A stretch of 64,000 bases of DNA from Bacilli bacterium. GTDB lineage: Bacteria; Bacillota_I; Bacilli_A; RFN20; CAG-826. Shown in pieces: positions 7,930 to 16,898 of the stretch. A program made the position numbers and the translations under genes. The notes below the pieces were generated by a model. That model did not search any database and was not told where the DNA came from. It worked only from the letters and a program-made list of their open reading frames with translations. Each line of letters begins with the position of its first letter. Position 1 is the first letter of the stretch. Location of the stretch: NCBI GenBank assembly GCA_017447165.1, contig JAFSOD010000001.1, positions 1-64,000 on the forward strand, read 5' to 3'.

Positions 7930-8538
7930 ATGGATTCCAAACAAGTTTACGATTTTATCTTAAAAGTTCAATCTATCAGCAAGATTGGACTTATTTATTC
8001 TAAAGACCCTTACGCTTTAACTAATTACCAAGAGTTAAATGATTTAAGTACCAAATTCTTAGAAGACTTTTTAGAAGTGAAATTTGATCGTCCTAACTAT
8101 TTCCAAAGAGATATCTATCCAACTCCAAATATCTCAGTTAGAACCATTATCTTTAATGAGGACAAGTCTAAAGTCTTAATGGTTAGAGAAGCTGCTTTAC
8201 AAGCTTATTCCCTTCCTGGAGGCTGGGCAGATTTATATGATTCTCCTTCTCAAACTGCGAAAAATGAATGTAAACAAGAAGCAGGCGCAGAAATAGAAAT
8301 CGTAAGACTTGTTGGCTTAACTAGTAGAACTCCATTTAAAGCCCCAACCTCTATTCCTGAATATGTCGCAATATTCGAGGCTAAATTAACAAAGTTAAAT
8401 AAAGAGCATGAATACGAAACTGATGATGTAGGATTCTTCAATATTGATAATCTTCCTGAGATATCTAGAAAAACATCAAAAGGTGAGCTACTTAGATTTA
8501 TAAACGCTGCGAAAAACGGAGAAACAATATTTGATTAA
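7930..8538 (+). CDS. Nudix hydrolase with N-terminal helical domain, degenerate Nudix box
   Basis: The 202-residue protein has a helical N-terminus (1-65, KVQSISKIGLIYSKDPYALT) of the kind found before some ADP-sugar Nudix domains, then a Nudix fold (SVRTIIFNEDKSKVLMVREA, SLPGGWADL). The Nudix box GGWADLYDSPSQTAKNECKQ, continuing EAGAE, departs from G-x5-E-x7-REUxEExGU at three sites: D for the first E, N for R and Q for the first E of the EE pair. Metal binding may be weakened or altered. The substrate is unknown. Position after cdaA and before a terminator suggests it ends that transcript. Confidence 0.8.
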   Translation: MDSKQVYDFILKVQSISKIGLIYSKDPYALTNYQELNDLSTKFLEDFLEVKFDRPNYFQRDIYPTPNISVRTIIFNEDKSKVLMVREAALQAYSLPGGWADLYDSPSQTAKNECKQEAGAEIEIVRLVGLTSRTPFKAPTSIPEYVAIFEAKLTKLNKEHEYETDDVGFFNIDNLPEISRKTSKGELLRFINAAKNGETIFD

Positions 8539-8566
8539 AATGACCTTTAAATAATGGTCATTTTTT
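8539..8566 (+). terminator. Terminator of the cdaA-nudix unit
   Basis: AATGACC (8539-8545) pairs with GGTCATT (8556-8562), followed by a T run. It lies at the stop of the Nudix gene. Confidence 0.8.
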
Positions 8567-8580
8567 GTTAATATACAGGC

Positions 8581-9192
8581 ATGATTTTATTAAATGTTGC
8601 CCAAACTTTATATATATCTCTAGGATCTATAGGTGTATTAGTGGTCCTATTTTTATTATGTTTTCTATATTATAGAAATGTATATGTTAGAAAACACGCT
8701 AGAGAATTAACTTATTTAAAGCTTAGTAGAATCTGTGAACATAATGACTATTTATTATTAAATGATTACCATATTGATTTTGATGATTCTAATAAGGGAT
8801 TAATTGATCACTTAGTGATTTCTAATAAATACATCATTATTATTTCGGTCTTCTCTATCTCTGGAGTTTTATCAGGTAAATTCCAAAGCGAAGAATTAGT
8901 GAATGTAAATAAAAAAGGGACTAGTATTGTTGCTAATCCAATTAACTACAACATTAACTTAACAAAGAGATTATCTTTATTTAATGATTTAAATCATTCC
9001 TTCTTAAAAGGATTAGTGGTCATTAATAATGACTCTGATATTAAAATCGAAGGACATAATGAACAATTCCAAATTATTAAAAGAAAAGATTTAGGAAAGA
9101 CTATTAAAGAGTTTGATCAAGAGAATATTAAGAATCTCAACGAAGAAAGTATTATTCGCTTTATTAATAAATTAAATGAGGAGAATAAATAA
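8581..9192 (+). CDS. Membrane-anchored NERD-domain protein
   Basis: The 203-residue protein starts with one membrane segment (about 8-32) and then has a NERD-like (nuclease-related) domain: ELTYLKLSRICEHNDYLLLN, GLIDHLVISNKYIIIISVFS, GVLSGKF, NPINYNINLTKRL. NERD domains belong to the wider restriction-nuclease fold, but the family's function in Bacilli is not settled and catalytic residues are uncertain here. It has no obvious ribosome site and lies just after a terminator, so it may have its own promoter. It is followed by the convergent tRNA-Gly gene. Confidence 0.6.
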   Translation: MILLNVAQTLYISLGSIGVLVVLFLLCFLYYRNVYVRKHARELTYLKLSRICEHNDYLLLNDYHIDFDDSNKGLIDHLVISNKYIIIISVFSISGVLSGKFQSEELVNVNKKGTSIVANPINYNINLTKRLSLFNDLNHSFLKGLVVINNDSDIKIEGHNEQFQIIKRKDLGKTIKEFDQENIKNLNEESIIRFINKLNEENK

Positions 9193-9224
9193 AAAAACAA
9201 CCCTTGCGAGTTGAGTTAAGCGTT

Positions 9225-9298
9225 TGGAGCAGGCGACGGGAATCGGACCCGCATAACTACCTTGGCAAGGTAGTGTTCTACCACTGAACTACGCCTGC
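9225..9298 (-). tRNA. tRNA-Gly (GCC)
   Basis: A complete cloverleaf on the minus strand: acceptor GCAGGCG/CGCCTGC, discriminator U and an encoded CCA. The anticodon stem is CTACC/GGTAG with loop TTGCCAA, giving anticodon GCC. The T-loop is TCCGATT. Confidence 0.95.
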
Positions 9299-9384
9299 AA
9301 TTCAAAATTGCTAAATTATTATAACAAAACTAGTTGATTATGCAATATAATTTGTAAGAATTATTTAAAAAGGAGAAAGCTAAG

Positions 9385-11046
9385 ATGGTGTCAAATAAAG
9401 AATTAGCAGAATTAATATTTCCTGAAGTAAAAGAAACTATCGCTGATTTAGAAGCGAGATATCCACTTCGTAATTTAGAAGCTGGAGCAGAAGTTACTAG
9501 ATTCGCTCCAAGCCCAACCGGATTTTTACATACTGGCAGCTTATTCACCTCTATGGTGTGTCATAAAGTCGCTAATGACTCTAAAGGAATCTTTTATGTA
9601 CGACTTGAAGACACTGACACTAAAAGAGAAATCGAAGGTAGTGGACTCCAACTTTTAGAACAATTAAAGCTGTTCAACATTGTGCCAAATGAAGGTTATT
9701 TAGGTGACCATCAAGTTGGTCAATACGGACCATACATCCAATCCGAAAGAGCGGACATCTATAAAGTAGTAATTAAACATTTATTAGAAGAAGGCAAAGC
9801 CTATCCTTGTTTCTGCTCTCAAGAAGAACTTGATGATATTAGAGCCAAACAAGAAAAAGCCAAAATTATTCCAGGATATTATGGACCATTTGCGAAATAT
9901 CGTTATTTAAATAACGATGAAAGAAAGCAAAGGATATTAAAAGGTGATCCATACGTCATCCGCTTTAAATCGTCCGGCAATCATATCCATAAGATTAAAG
10001 TCACTGATTTAGTACATGGCAATTTTGAAATCGCGGAAAACGATATGGATATTGTCATCTTTAAAAGTGATGGACTTCCTACTTATCACTTCGCTCATGT
10101 AGTTGATGACCACTTTATGAGAACCACAACTGTTATTAGAGGAGAAGAATGGATTGCCTCACTTCCAATTCACTTAGAATTATTTAAGGCTTTAAACTGG
10201 CAAGCTCCTAAATATGCGCATTTACCAGTAATTATGAAAATTGGAGAAAATGGCAATAAACGTAAATTATCAAAAAGATTAGATAATGAGGCAGCAGTGT
10301 CTTATTTCTTAAAAGACGGCTATCCTAGTGAAGCGCTTATTATGTATTTAATGACCATTGCTAATTCTAATTTTGAAGAATGGATCTTTGAACATAAATT
10401 TGAACATATGGAAGAATTTAAATTCTCCTTTGATAAGATGTCACTAGAAGGCGCCTTATTTGATATGGGTAAACTTAACTTTTTCTCTAGAGAAATCTTA
10501 TCTAAGAAAACTAAAGAAGAAATGTTAGAGATGACTTTAAAATATTCTATAGAATATGATGAAAAACTTTATAACTTAGTCTCTAGTGATCCTGAATATT
10601 TTAAAAAGATTATCAATATTGAAAGAGAAAAAGAGAATCCTAGAAAAGACTATGAGAAGTTAGGCGGACTATATGACCTTATCTCCTTCTTCTATAAAGA
10701 TTTATATGAAGAATATGTGAAAGAGAACGGATTAGTCTATAACGAGAAGTTCTCCTTAGAACAAGTTAAAGAAGTGTTATCCGCTTTAAAAGCATTAGAT
10801 ATCACCCAAGATGAACAAGCCTGGTTCTCTCAAATGAAATCTATTGGTGAATCCTTAGGATTTTCAAGTGATAGAAAAGCCTATAAGGCTAATCCAGAAG
10901 CCTATAAAGGAATGATTGGTGATGTTGCAGAAATCTTAAGAATCACCTTAACAACGAAAAAGAATTCCCCTAACTTATATTATGTGATGCAAGTCCTTGG
11001 ATTAGAGGAATGCCATAGAAGAATTAATCAAGTTCTTTCTAAATGA
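9385..11046 (+). CDS. gltX: Glutamyl-tRNA synthetase
   Basis: This 553-residue class I synthetase charges tRNA-Glu with glutamate. It has the HIGH-type motif in RFAPSPTGFLHTGS (HTGS at 49-52), RLEDTDTKRE, FHLAHVVDD-like YHFAHVVDDHFM and the KMSKS-equivalent KRKLSKRLD near 292-298. It is somewhat longer than the usual 480-500 residues. The start ATG is 11 bases after AAGGAGA. A cognate tRNA-Glu(CTC) gene lies only 30 bases downstream, so enzyme and substrate may be co-transcribed. It stops with TGA, which shows that UGA is not read as tryptophan. Confidence 0.94.
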   Translation: MVSNKELAELIFPEVKETIADLEARYPLRNLEAGAEVTRFAPSPTGFLHTGSLFTSMVCHKVANDSKGIFYVRLEDTDTKREIEGSGLQLLEQLKLFNIVPNEGYLGDHQVGQYGPYIQSERADIYKVVIKHLLEEGKAYPCFCSQEELDDIRAKQEKAKIIPGYYGPFAKYRYLNNDERKQRILKGDPYVIRFKSSGNHIHKIKVTDLVHGNFEIAENDMDIVIFKSDGLPTYHFAHVVDDHFMRTTTVIRGEEWIASLPIHLELFKALNWQAPKYAHLPVIMKIGENGNKRKLSKRLDNEAAVSYFLKDGYPSEALIMYLMTIANSNFEEWIFEHKFEHMEEFKFSFDKMSLEGALFDMGKLNFFSREILSKKTKEEMLEMTLKYSIEYDEKLYNLVSSDPEYFKKIINIEREKENPRKDYEKLGGLYDLISFFYKDLYEEYVKENGLVYNEKFSLEQVKEVLSALKALDITQDEQAWFSQMKSIGESLGFSSDRKAYKANPEAYKGMIGDVAEILRITLTTKKNSPNLYYVMQVLGLEECHRRINQVLSK

Positions 11047-11076
11047 ATATAAACGGTGGTATAATTACCACCAACT

Positions 11077-11153
11077 GGCCCAATGGAGAAGCGGCTTAAC
11101 TCATTGCCCTCTCAAGGCAACATTCACGGGTTCGAATCCCGTTTGGGTCACCA
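11077..11153 (+). tRNA. tRNA-Glu (CTC)
   Basis: Acceptor GGCCCAA/TTGGGTC, discriminator A and an encoded CCA. The anticodon stem TTGCC/GGCAA encloses CTCTCAA, giving anticodon CTC. The T-loop is TTCGAAT. It directly follows gltX. The second tRNA-Glu in the window (36872) has anticodon TTC. Confidence 0.93.
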
Positions 11154-11170
11154 TTTTATTTAAGAAGAAC

Positions 11171-11201
11171 AAGCATTGATACACAATATCAGTGCTTTTT
11201 T
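11171..11201 (+). terminator. Terminator after tRNA-Glu
   Basis: GCATTGATA (11173-11181) pairs with TATCAGTGC (11187-11195) over 9 base pairs including one G-T pair, followed by TTTTTT. It resembles the hairpins after other tRNA genes in this window. Confidence 0.8.
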
Positions 11202-11308
11202 GTGTTTTAGGCCCATTTTTTGCCCTTTTTAGGCTAAAATATCATCTAAATGATATATAGAGAATGTATCAAAGCCCTCAATTGCTATACCCTTGATGTA
11301 ATTTTTTA

Positions 11309-11330
11309 GATTGCCGACAGGACTTGAACT
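11309..11330 (-). other. tRNA 3'-end-like fragment, possible attachment-site scar
   Basis: Read on the minus strand this is AGTTCAAGTCCTGTCGGCAA, which looks like the T-loop (TTCAAGT) and 3' acceptor half of a tRNA. The matching 5' half and T-stem are missing. Integrases of tyrosine type often leave such tRNA ends at the far border of an insertion. It lies at the edge of the 11.2-12.9 kb remnant cluster. This is inference from a short match. Confidence 0.25.
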
Positions 11331-11401
11331 CTAAAAATAACCCAAAAATGGCGTTTTTTCATTAAAAATAGGCAGTTTATCAAAAGCCGAAAAGATCTCG
11401 C

Positions 11402-11806
11402 ATGCAAACGGGCGCGCCTAGTTTGAATAACTTTAATTTTGACGAAAATAAATTCAATAACATCACTGGTAAATTTTATGTTACCAATCCTTCTTGGATA
11501 ACAAAGAACAGAAACACATTTAAAGCGTTGAGCATCAATGTAGATCAATCTTTGTGTTTAATTGCTGAGGCAGCGACTTTTACCAAGCTAAATCTATTTC
11601 CAAACAAAAAAAAGTCCTTTTATTTTTTGCTAACATACTTATTATTTGATAATGTTGATTTTTAAAAGTTTACACCTGAAACTATTGATTTTTATTTAAA
11701 TATATTGGCATCTTTAACAGCTTTTTACTTTGATTCCTACGATTCAAAAGAAAAGCGTATACATGTAGAACGTGTTATTAGATTGTTGGAAAGGCTAATT
11801 CTTTAA
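11402..11806 (+). pseudogene. Unknown protein with an internal stop
   Basis: One frame runs from about 11402 to 11806 with a single TAA at 11663. Before the stop it reads FDENKFNNITGKFYVTNPSW, then NTFKALSINVDQSLCLIAEA and SFYFLLTYLLFDNVDF. After it, KFTPETIDFYLNILASLTAF, then EKRIHVERVIRLLERLIL. The composition is protein-like across the stop, so a point nonsense mutation is likely. I do not recognise the family. It may have been linked to the macrodomain gene that starts 50 bases later. Confidence 0.5.
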
Positions 11807-11855
11807 AAGAATATACTGCTAGCGATGCAGTAATTTATTAAAATAAGGTATAACA

Positions 11856-12404
11856 ATGAGTGATATTAAGTGGTGTATTGAATATTTAAAAAAGATAAAT
11901 GATATCAAAGATGATTTAGACGATTCATTTACTACTTTTAGAGCGCTTCTTAATATCACTATGCCTACTAATTTAAGTGATGAGTTTTATATCAAACAAG
12001 ATAAAGCTTTAAAACAAATAATATCCAATAAACAAATAGTGGACGCCGCTTCATTTAAAAATGGCATAACAATTTATAAGGGAGATATCACATTAATAAA
12101 AGCAGATGCGATAGTGAATGCTTGTAATTCTCAAATGTTAGGATGCTTTGTCCCTGGCCATTACTGTATCGATAACGCTATCCACACATTTGCGGGTCTA
12201 GAAGTAAGAAGAGACATGTTAGAAATAATGAATAAGCAAGGCCATGAAGAACCTAATGGACAAGTAAAAGTTTCTAGTGGCTATAATTTACCTGCAAAAT
12301 ATATATTCCACACAGTGGGGCCAATCTATTCAGGAATGCATAGGGATGAAACTGATTTAGCTAATTGCTATTATTCTTGTTTAAGAATAGGTCAATTGTT
12401 TTAG
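11856..12404 (+). CDS. Macrodomain ADP-ribosylhydrolase, C-terminally truncated
   Basis: The 182 residues have a helical N-terminus, then a macrodomain: ITIYKGDITLIKADAIVNAC, NSQMLGCFVPGHYCIDNAIH, FAGLEVRRDM, FHTVGPIYSG. The CFVP-H-CIDN-IHT segment is that of the zinc-dependent macrodomains of Firmicutes that remove ADP-ribose from proteins. The family is normally about 260 residues. Here the frame breaks after CYYSCLRIGQLF, before the expected second glycine-rich loop (STGVFG), so the fold is incomplete and the gene is probably inactive. The usual sirtuin partner is absent. Confidence 0.75.
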   Translation: MSDIKWCIEYLKKINDIKDDLDDSFTTFRALLNITMPTNLSDEFYIKQDKALKQIISNKQIVDAASFKNGITIYKGDITLIKADAIVNACNSQMLGCFVPGHYCIDNAIHTFAGLEVRRDMLEIMNKQGHEEPNGQVKVSSGYNLPAKYIFHTVGPIYSGMHRDETDLANCYYSCLRIGQLF

Positions 12405-12484
12405 ATGATGATATTAATTTGCTGGTGAAATAATATGCGCTGCGTAAATTTGGAAATGCTGCACTATATCAAAATACTGTAACC

Positions 12485-12534
12485 TTGCCAACTTAAAAAA
12501 TGAAGGTTAATACAGAAATGTGTTAGCCTTTTTT
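12485..12534 (+). terminator. Dispersed terminator-type repeat, divergent copy A
   Basis: GCCAACTT is followed by the hairpin AAGGTTAATA (12503-12512) / TGTTAGCCTT (12521-12530) and a T run. Layout and core words match copies at 37862-37910, 40415-40460 and 52190-52233 (CCAACTTAGTTAAATAGGAT, then GTCAGTCCTTTT). Confidence 0.55.
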
Positions 12535-12810
12535 GTTTGAGCAGTCCTATATCAATTGTTCCACAAAGTGTGGAAATATTTGAAAGCGTTACTTTTTTGG
12601 CTGCCGTTATTATATAATCTGTTATTTTTAAATCTCCCACAACTTGTGGGAAAATCTTTTTATACAAAGTATAAAACTTTTCAGCATACCATAGATTTTG
12701 ATGATTAAATCCTTAGGCGTTAGGAATAGCCTTTTCAAGTTCACTGTTCAATAAATCGTAGAAATTATCTCCGAAGGAATTTGAAGAACAGGTTGTTCCC
12801 CAATTTCATT
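12535..12810 (-). pseudogene. Remnant resembling the N-terminal part of YhcG/DUF1016
   Basis: Reading the minus strand gives NSFGDNFYDLLNSELEKAIP followed by a stop, and in a neighbouring frame NHQNLWYAEKFYTLYKKIFP. Together these fit the YG--F---LS-DL---FP / RNL-YM-KFY pattern of the DUF1016 N-terminal domain. At least one frameshift or stop interrupts it and no full frame remains. It is the second fragment of this family in the window. Nothing else is clear between 12405 and 12971 apart from AT-rich sequence and the terminator-type repeat. Confidence 0.4.
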
Positions 12811-12971
12811 TATTCATAAATTATTATATTAAATAACATTTGATTATAACTTACTCCATAGAATTTGGTGTACAGTCCTTGCACTAATTCCTTTTTACTT
12901 TAAAAATATTTTTTTCTTTAAGTTTCATTTAAGGTTCTTTATCTAAGATATTGTCACAAGGAGAGGAAAAA

Positions 12972-13736
12972 ATGGACAAAGAAGCGATTATCAGTGTCAT
13001 GAAAAGATATGAACTTAAGTATCTACTTAATAAAGCGCAACTTGACTACTTTTTAAAAGAAATTGCCCGCTTTATGAAAGTTGATAAATACGGATTAACT
13101 TCTATCGCCTCGATTTATTTTGACACTCCTGATTATCGGCTTATCAATAAATCAATTGAAAAGCCTAAATATAAAGAAAAATTAAGATTAAGAGGCTATG
13201 GGTTAGTCGCTCCTGGAAAATCAACATTCCTAGAAGTTAAAAGGAAATGTGACGGGATTGTTTATAAAAGAAGAATTGTTCTAAGCGAAAAAGAAGCGTT
13301 TGAATTAATCGCTACTAAAGAAGCGAAAAATAAATCGCAGATAAGTAGAGAACTAGAAGCATTCATGGAGAACTATCAAAAGTTAGAACCTAAATACATG
13401 ATTATCTATGATCGTCTCGCTTACTTTCAAGATAATAGCGATTTAAGAATCACTGTGGATATGAATCCTCGATATCGAGTAACTGACTTAAATCTACATA
13501 CTTCAATGGAAGGGACTTCTCTAATAGAAGAAGGAGGAGCGATATTAGAAGTAAAAGTGCAAAATTCTATCCCTCTTTGGCTGAGTGATATCCTCTCTAG
13601 AGGTAAGATCTATCAAACAAGCTTTTCTAAAGTTGGTACTGCTCACAAATTAGAAATGAAAAAGAAAATTGCAAAAAATATCAATATCTTAGAACTACAA
13701 AATAAAGGAGAAATAAAATATGGATTCGTTGTTTAA
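12972..13736 (+). CDS. VTC-domain protein
   Basis: The 254-residue protein matches the VTC (vacuolar transporter chaperone) polyphosphate-polymerase fold: MKRYELKYLLNKAQLDYFL, SIYFDTPDYRLI, KYKEKLRLRGYG, FLEVKRKCDGIVYKRR. In eukaryotes VTC4 makes polyphosphate; bacterial members beside DUF4956 and Cthe_2159-type genes are of unproven function. The start ATG at 12972 follows AGGAGAGG; an upstream start at 12951 has none. The end overlaps the next gene by 17 bases, so the two are translationally coupled. Confidence 0.88.
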   Translation: MDKEAIISVMKRYELKYLLNKAQLDYFLKEIARFMKVDKYGLTSIASIYFDTPDYRLINKSIEKPKYKEKLRLRGYGLVAPGKSTFLEVKRKCDGIVYKRRIVLSEKEAFELIATKEAKNKSQISRELEAFMENYQKLEPKYMIIYDRLAYFQDNSDLRITVDMNPRYRVTDLNLHTSMEGTSLIEEGGAILEVKVQNSIPLWLSDILSRGKIYQTSFSKVGTAHKLEMKKKIAKNINILELQNKGEIKYGFVV

Positions 13737-14418
13737 TTTATTAACTAGTCTAGATAAAGCAGTTATTTGCTTAATTGTTATTGGCTTAAGCTTCGCTATT
13801 GGATTAGTGTATACGCTTATTATCTCTATTAGATTAAAAGCTACAAGAAGCTTCTTTATCACTTCAATCATGATGCCAATGATTGTTACTAGCGTCATCT
13901 CGATGGTCTCGCTTTTCTTAGACGGGACCGCTACTGGAGCGGTAAGAATTGCAACTATCGCTGTTGCTTTAGGCTTAATTAGATTTAGAAGCGCTAATGG
14001 TAGAGCAGAAGAAATGCTAATTCTATTTGGAGGAGTAGCCTTTGGTCTAATCGCTGGACTAGGATATGTCTTAATCGCTGCTATTATTGCTATAGCAATT
14101 TCAGGATTATATGTCTTATTATCCTCATTGAAAGTCTTCAAATTCAAAACCGTGGGAGATGAAAAATTATTAAAAATCACTATCCCAGAAGATCTTAATT
14201 ATTCTGAAGCCTTTGATTCAATCTTAAAAACATATTTAAAAAGCTATGAACTAGTAGAAATTAAAACCACAGGAATGGGAAGCTTATTTAGACTCTCATA
14301 TAAAGTTGAACTATTAGTTAAAGATAGCGAAAAACAATTAATTGATGAAATTAGAGTAAAAAACTCTAATCTAGAAATCTCTTTACTCCCTTATGTCGAG
14401 AGTAATAAATCTCTATAG
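13720..14418 (+). CDS. DUF4956 membrane protein
   Basis: The 232-residue protein has about four hydrophobic segments in its first 140 residues and the conserved GAVRIATIAVALGLIRFRSA, then GLIAGLGYVLIA that define DUF4956. The rest is a soluble domain. The AAAGGAGAAATAAA ribosome site sits inside the VTC gene. DUF4956 is nearly always found next to VTC genes, and the pair probably works as one membrane-associated system. The role is not established. Confidence 0.88.
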   Translation: MDSLFNLLTSLDKAVICLIVIGLSFAIGLVYTLIISIRLKATRSFFITSIMMPMIVTSVISMVSLFLDGTATGAVRIATIAVALGLIRFRSANGRAEEMLILFGGVAFGLIAGLGYVLIAAIIAIAISGLYVLLSSLKVFKFKTVGDEKLLKITIPEDLNYSEAFDSILKTYLKSYELVEIKTTGMGSLFRLSYKVELLVKDSEKQLIDEIRVKNSNLEISLLPYVESNKSL

Positions 14419-14430
14419 GAGGAAATAATT

Positions 14431-16185
14431 ATGAAAAGGAATCATTTATTAGTATTATCAGTCTTATCAATTTTGGCTCTTGTTGGTTGTTCCACTAATC
14501 AATCCGGAGGATCAACATCTGTCGATGGCAGTGGATATAACACCGAAGTAGAAGTAGAAGATCCTGAAGTCATTGATGTAGATGAAAATACAGGTGAATT
14601 CTCGATTTCCACTAGTGATGGCACTTATTCTAAAAGCGGAAGTATCTATACTTTATCAACAGCTGGTACATATTCTTTAAGCGGTAAATTAGAAGGTCAA
14701 ATTTTAGTCTCTGCTGCTGAAACTGATGAAGTTGTTATTGAATTAAATGGAGTCTCAATTAGCTATGATCAAGATTCTCCTATTAAAGCAGTTAGTGCGG
14801 ATAAAGTCGAAATATCTGCGAAAGGTGATACAGAAAACACAATTAGTGATAATAGAAGTGCAAAAACAGTCGATACTGATACTTTAGGAGAAGGCGCAAT
14901 CTATGCTGATTGTGACTTAAAACTTAAAGGTAGTGGAACTTTAGTGGTTACTGGTAACTATAATAACGGCGTTCATACCACCAAAGATTTAACTATTAAA
15001 AATTTAACTACAAAGATTACTGGTTATAATAACGCGATTAAAGGTAATAATAGTGTCACAATCACTTCTGGCACCGTTCAAGCTTACGCTAAAACTGGTA
15101 ACGGCATTAAAAGTGAAGATAATGATATTTCTAGTAGTGGCAATCAAAAAGGAACAATCGCGATTAATGGTGGAGTAGTTTATGTAGATTCACTCCATGA
15201 TGCGATCGATTCAGCTTATGACGTAGTTGTTGATCAACTAGATGAAACTGTTTCAACTTCTGTCACCATCAAAACTGGTAAAAATAGTACTTATTATTCT
15301 TCTAGTTTCAAAGCTGATAGTGAAAAGGGTTTAAAAGCCTTAAATAGCATTACTATTAATAACGGGTTAGTGACTATCGCTGCTAGTGATGATGCGGTTC
15401 ACGCTAATTATGGAGAAGCTCTCGCTAATGGATCTAAAGGATTAGGTAACATTACAGTTAATGGAGGAACTGTTCAAGTTGCTAGTGGAGATGACGGATT
15501 ACATGCGGATAATACATTAAGTATTACTGGTGGAAAGATTGTTGTGACTAACGCCACTGAAGGTTTTGAAGGAAACTATATCAACATTAGTGGTGGATAT
15601 AGCTATATATACGGCACTGATGATGGAGTGAACTGCTCGAAAAAATCATTCTCAAGTTGTGCGTTCACTATGACAGATGGCTATTTAGATGTCGCAGTTA
15701 AAAGTGGCGATACAGATGGCATTGATAGTAACGGTAATTTCACTTTAAGTGGTGGGGTTATTGTCACTAGAGGTGGCCCAGGCACTACTGGTAGCGGGAT
15801 GTCTACTGGTTTAGATGTCGATGGAACATGCTCAATGACTGGAGGAACTCTAATTGCTTTTAACGGATTAGAAAGAACTCCATCAACTTCTAGTGGTGTT
15901 CTATATGCTGGCACTCAGAGTTCATCTTCTCAAGGTGGTCCTGGCGGTTGGGGCGGTGGACCTGGAGGTTGGGCATATTCTGGTTCAACTAGCGTCTCTT
16001 TACAAGCAGGTAACTACACTTTAAGTGGCACTAATGTGAATATTAGTTTCATTAATGATTATGCTTATGGTAGCTTCCTTATTTATTCTTCTAGTTTAAC
16101 TAGTGGATCTACCTATACATTAAGTAGAAATAATTCGTCAGTGTTATCTTGGAGCCAATCTTCAAGTTCAGTTACAATATCGTAA
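14431..16185 (+). CDS. Secreted beta-helix carbohydrate-binding lipoprotein (Cthe_2159 type)
   Basis: The 584-residue protein begins with a lipoprotein signal (LSVLSILALVGC, acylated Cys about residue 20). It continues as repeating short beta-strand units (DLKLKGSGTLVVTGNYNNGV, NNAIKGNNSVTITSGTVQA, GIKSEDNDISSSG, DDGLHADNTLSITGGKI), the pattern of Cthe_2159-like beta-helical carbohydrate-binding proteins. A Gly-rich loop (GGPGGWGGGPGGW) precedes the C-terminus. It should sit on the outer face of the membrane. It is third in the VTC-DUF4956 operon (12-base gap, AGGAGG), a recurring arrangement in Firmicutes. Confidence 0.85.
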   Translation: MKRNHLLVLSVLSILALVGCSTNQSGGSTSVDGSGYNTEVEVEDPEVIDVDENTGEFSISTSDGTYSKSGSIYTLSTAGTYSLSGKLEGQILVSAAETDEVVIELNGVSISYDQDSPIKAVSADKVEISAKGDTENTISDNRSAKTVDTDTLGEGAIYADCDLKLKGSGTLVVTGNYNNGVHTTKDLTIKNLTTKITGYNNAIKGNNSVTITSGTVQAYAKTGNGIKSEDNDISSSGNQKGTIAINGGVVYVDSLHDAIDSAYDVVVDQLDETVSTSVTIKTGKNSTYYSSSFKADSEKGLKALNSITINNGLVTIAASDDAVHANYGEALANGSKGLGNITVNGGTVQVASGDDGLHADNTLSITGGKIVVTNATEGFEGNYINISGGYSYIYGTDDGVNCSKKSFSSCAFTMTDGYLDVAVKSGDTDGIDSNGNFTLSGGVIVTRGGPGTTGSGMSTGLDVDGTCSMTGGTLIAFNGLERTPSTSSGVLYAGTQSSSSQGGPGGWGGGPGGWAYSGSTSVSLQAGNYTLSGTNVNISFINDYAYGSFLIYSSSLTSGSTYTLSRNNSSVLSWSQSSSSVTIS

Positions 16186-16217
16186 TAAATTAGAAAATAT
16201 ATTAAAATATTGACTAT

Positions 16218-16898
16218 ATGAAACTTTTATTAGTCGAAGATAATCCTCAATTAAATAAAGCTTTAACCACATTATTGAAGCGGAACTCCTATTTAGTGGA
16301 TTCCGCTTCTGATGGGGAAGAAGCATTGATGTATATTAAAGATTATCAATATGATGTCATTATTTTAGATATCATGCTTCCGAAAATTGACGGCTTAGAA
16401 GTGTTAAAAAGAACTAGAAGAGATAATATTCAAACTCCAATAATTCTATTAACCGCTAGAAGCACAATAGAAGACAAGATTACTGGTCTAGATTTAGGAG
16501 CAGATGATTATTTACCAAAACCATTTTCTACTGATGAATTATTAGCAAGAATTCGCGCATTAGGTAGAAGAAAAGCTACTCCTATTGAACAAAATAAAGA
16601 AATAGCCTATGGTGATTTAATAATTGATGAGTCTAACTATTTAGTTAAATGTAACGATAAATCAGTTTCATTATCAAATAAAGAAATGGCGATTCTCTTA
16701 TTATTAGCTAATAACAAAGGGAATATCGTTTCTTTAGATAAAATCACAAGTTCTGCTTGGGAGATTGATGCATATTCCACAAGTGAAAATGTTTGGGTTT
16801 TTATCTCATATTTAAGAAAGAAATTAGAATCAATTGGTTCAGTAACAAAAATTAAATCAATTAGATATCAAGGATATTATTTGGAGAAGTCAAAATGA
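16218..16898 (+). CDS. OmpR-family response regulator
   Basis: The 226-residue regulator has a receiver domain (phospho-acceptor D51 in VIILDIMLP, T79, K101 in LPKPFST) and a C-terminal winged-helix domain (LSNKEMAILLLLANNKGNIV, then VWVFISYLRKKLESIGS and IRYQGYYLE). It overlaps the histidine kinase gene by 4 bases (ATGA), so the two are coupled. Placed after the VTC/DUF4956/beta-helix genes, it probably controls that operon or responds to the envelope state it creates. No clear ribosome site lies before the ATG at 16218. Confidence 0.92.
   Translation: MKLLLVEDNPQLNKALTTLLKRNSYLVDSASDGEEALMYIKDYQYDVIILDIMLPKIDGLEVLKRTRRDNIQTPIILLTARSTIEDKITGLDLGADDYLPKPFSTDELLARIRALGRRKATPIEQNKEIAYGDLIIDESNYLVKCNDKSVSLSNKEMAILLLLANNKGNIVSLDKITSSAWEIDAYSTSENVWVFISYLRKKLESIGSVTKIKSIRYQGYYLEKSK

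Noticed and set aside
15681-15914. Minus-strand Pro-rich frame inside the beta-helix lipoprotein
   Set aside because: It is a shadow of the Gly/Ser-rich repeats on the plus strand, with no ribosome site.
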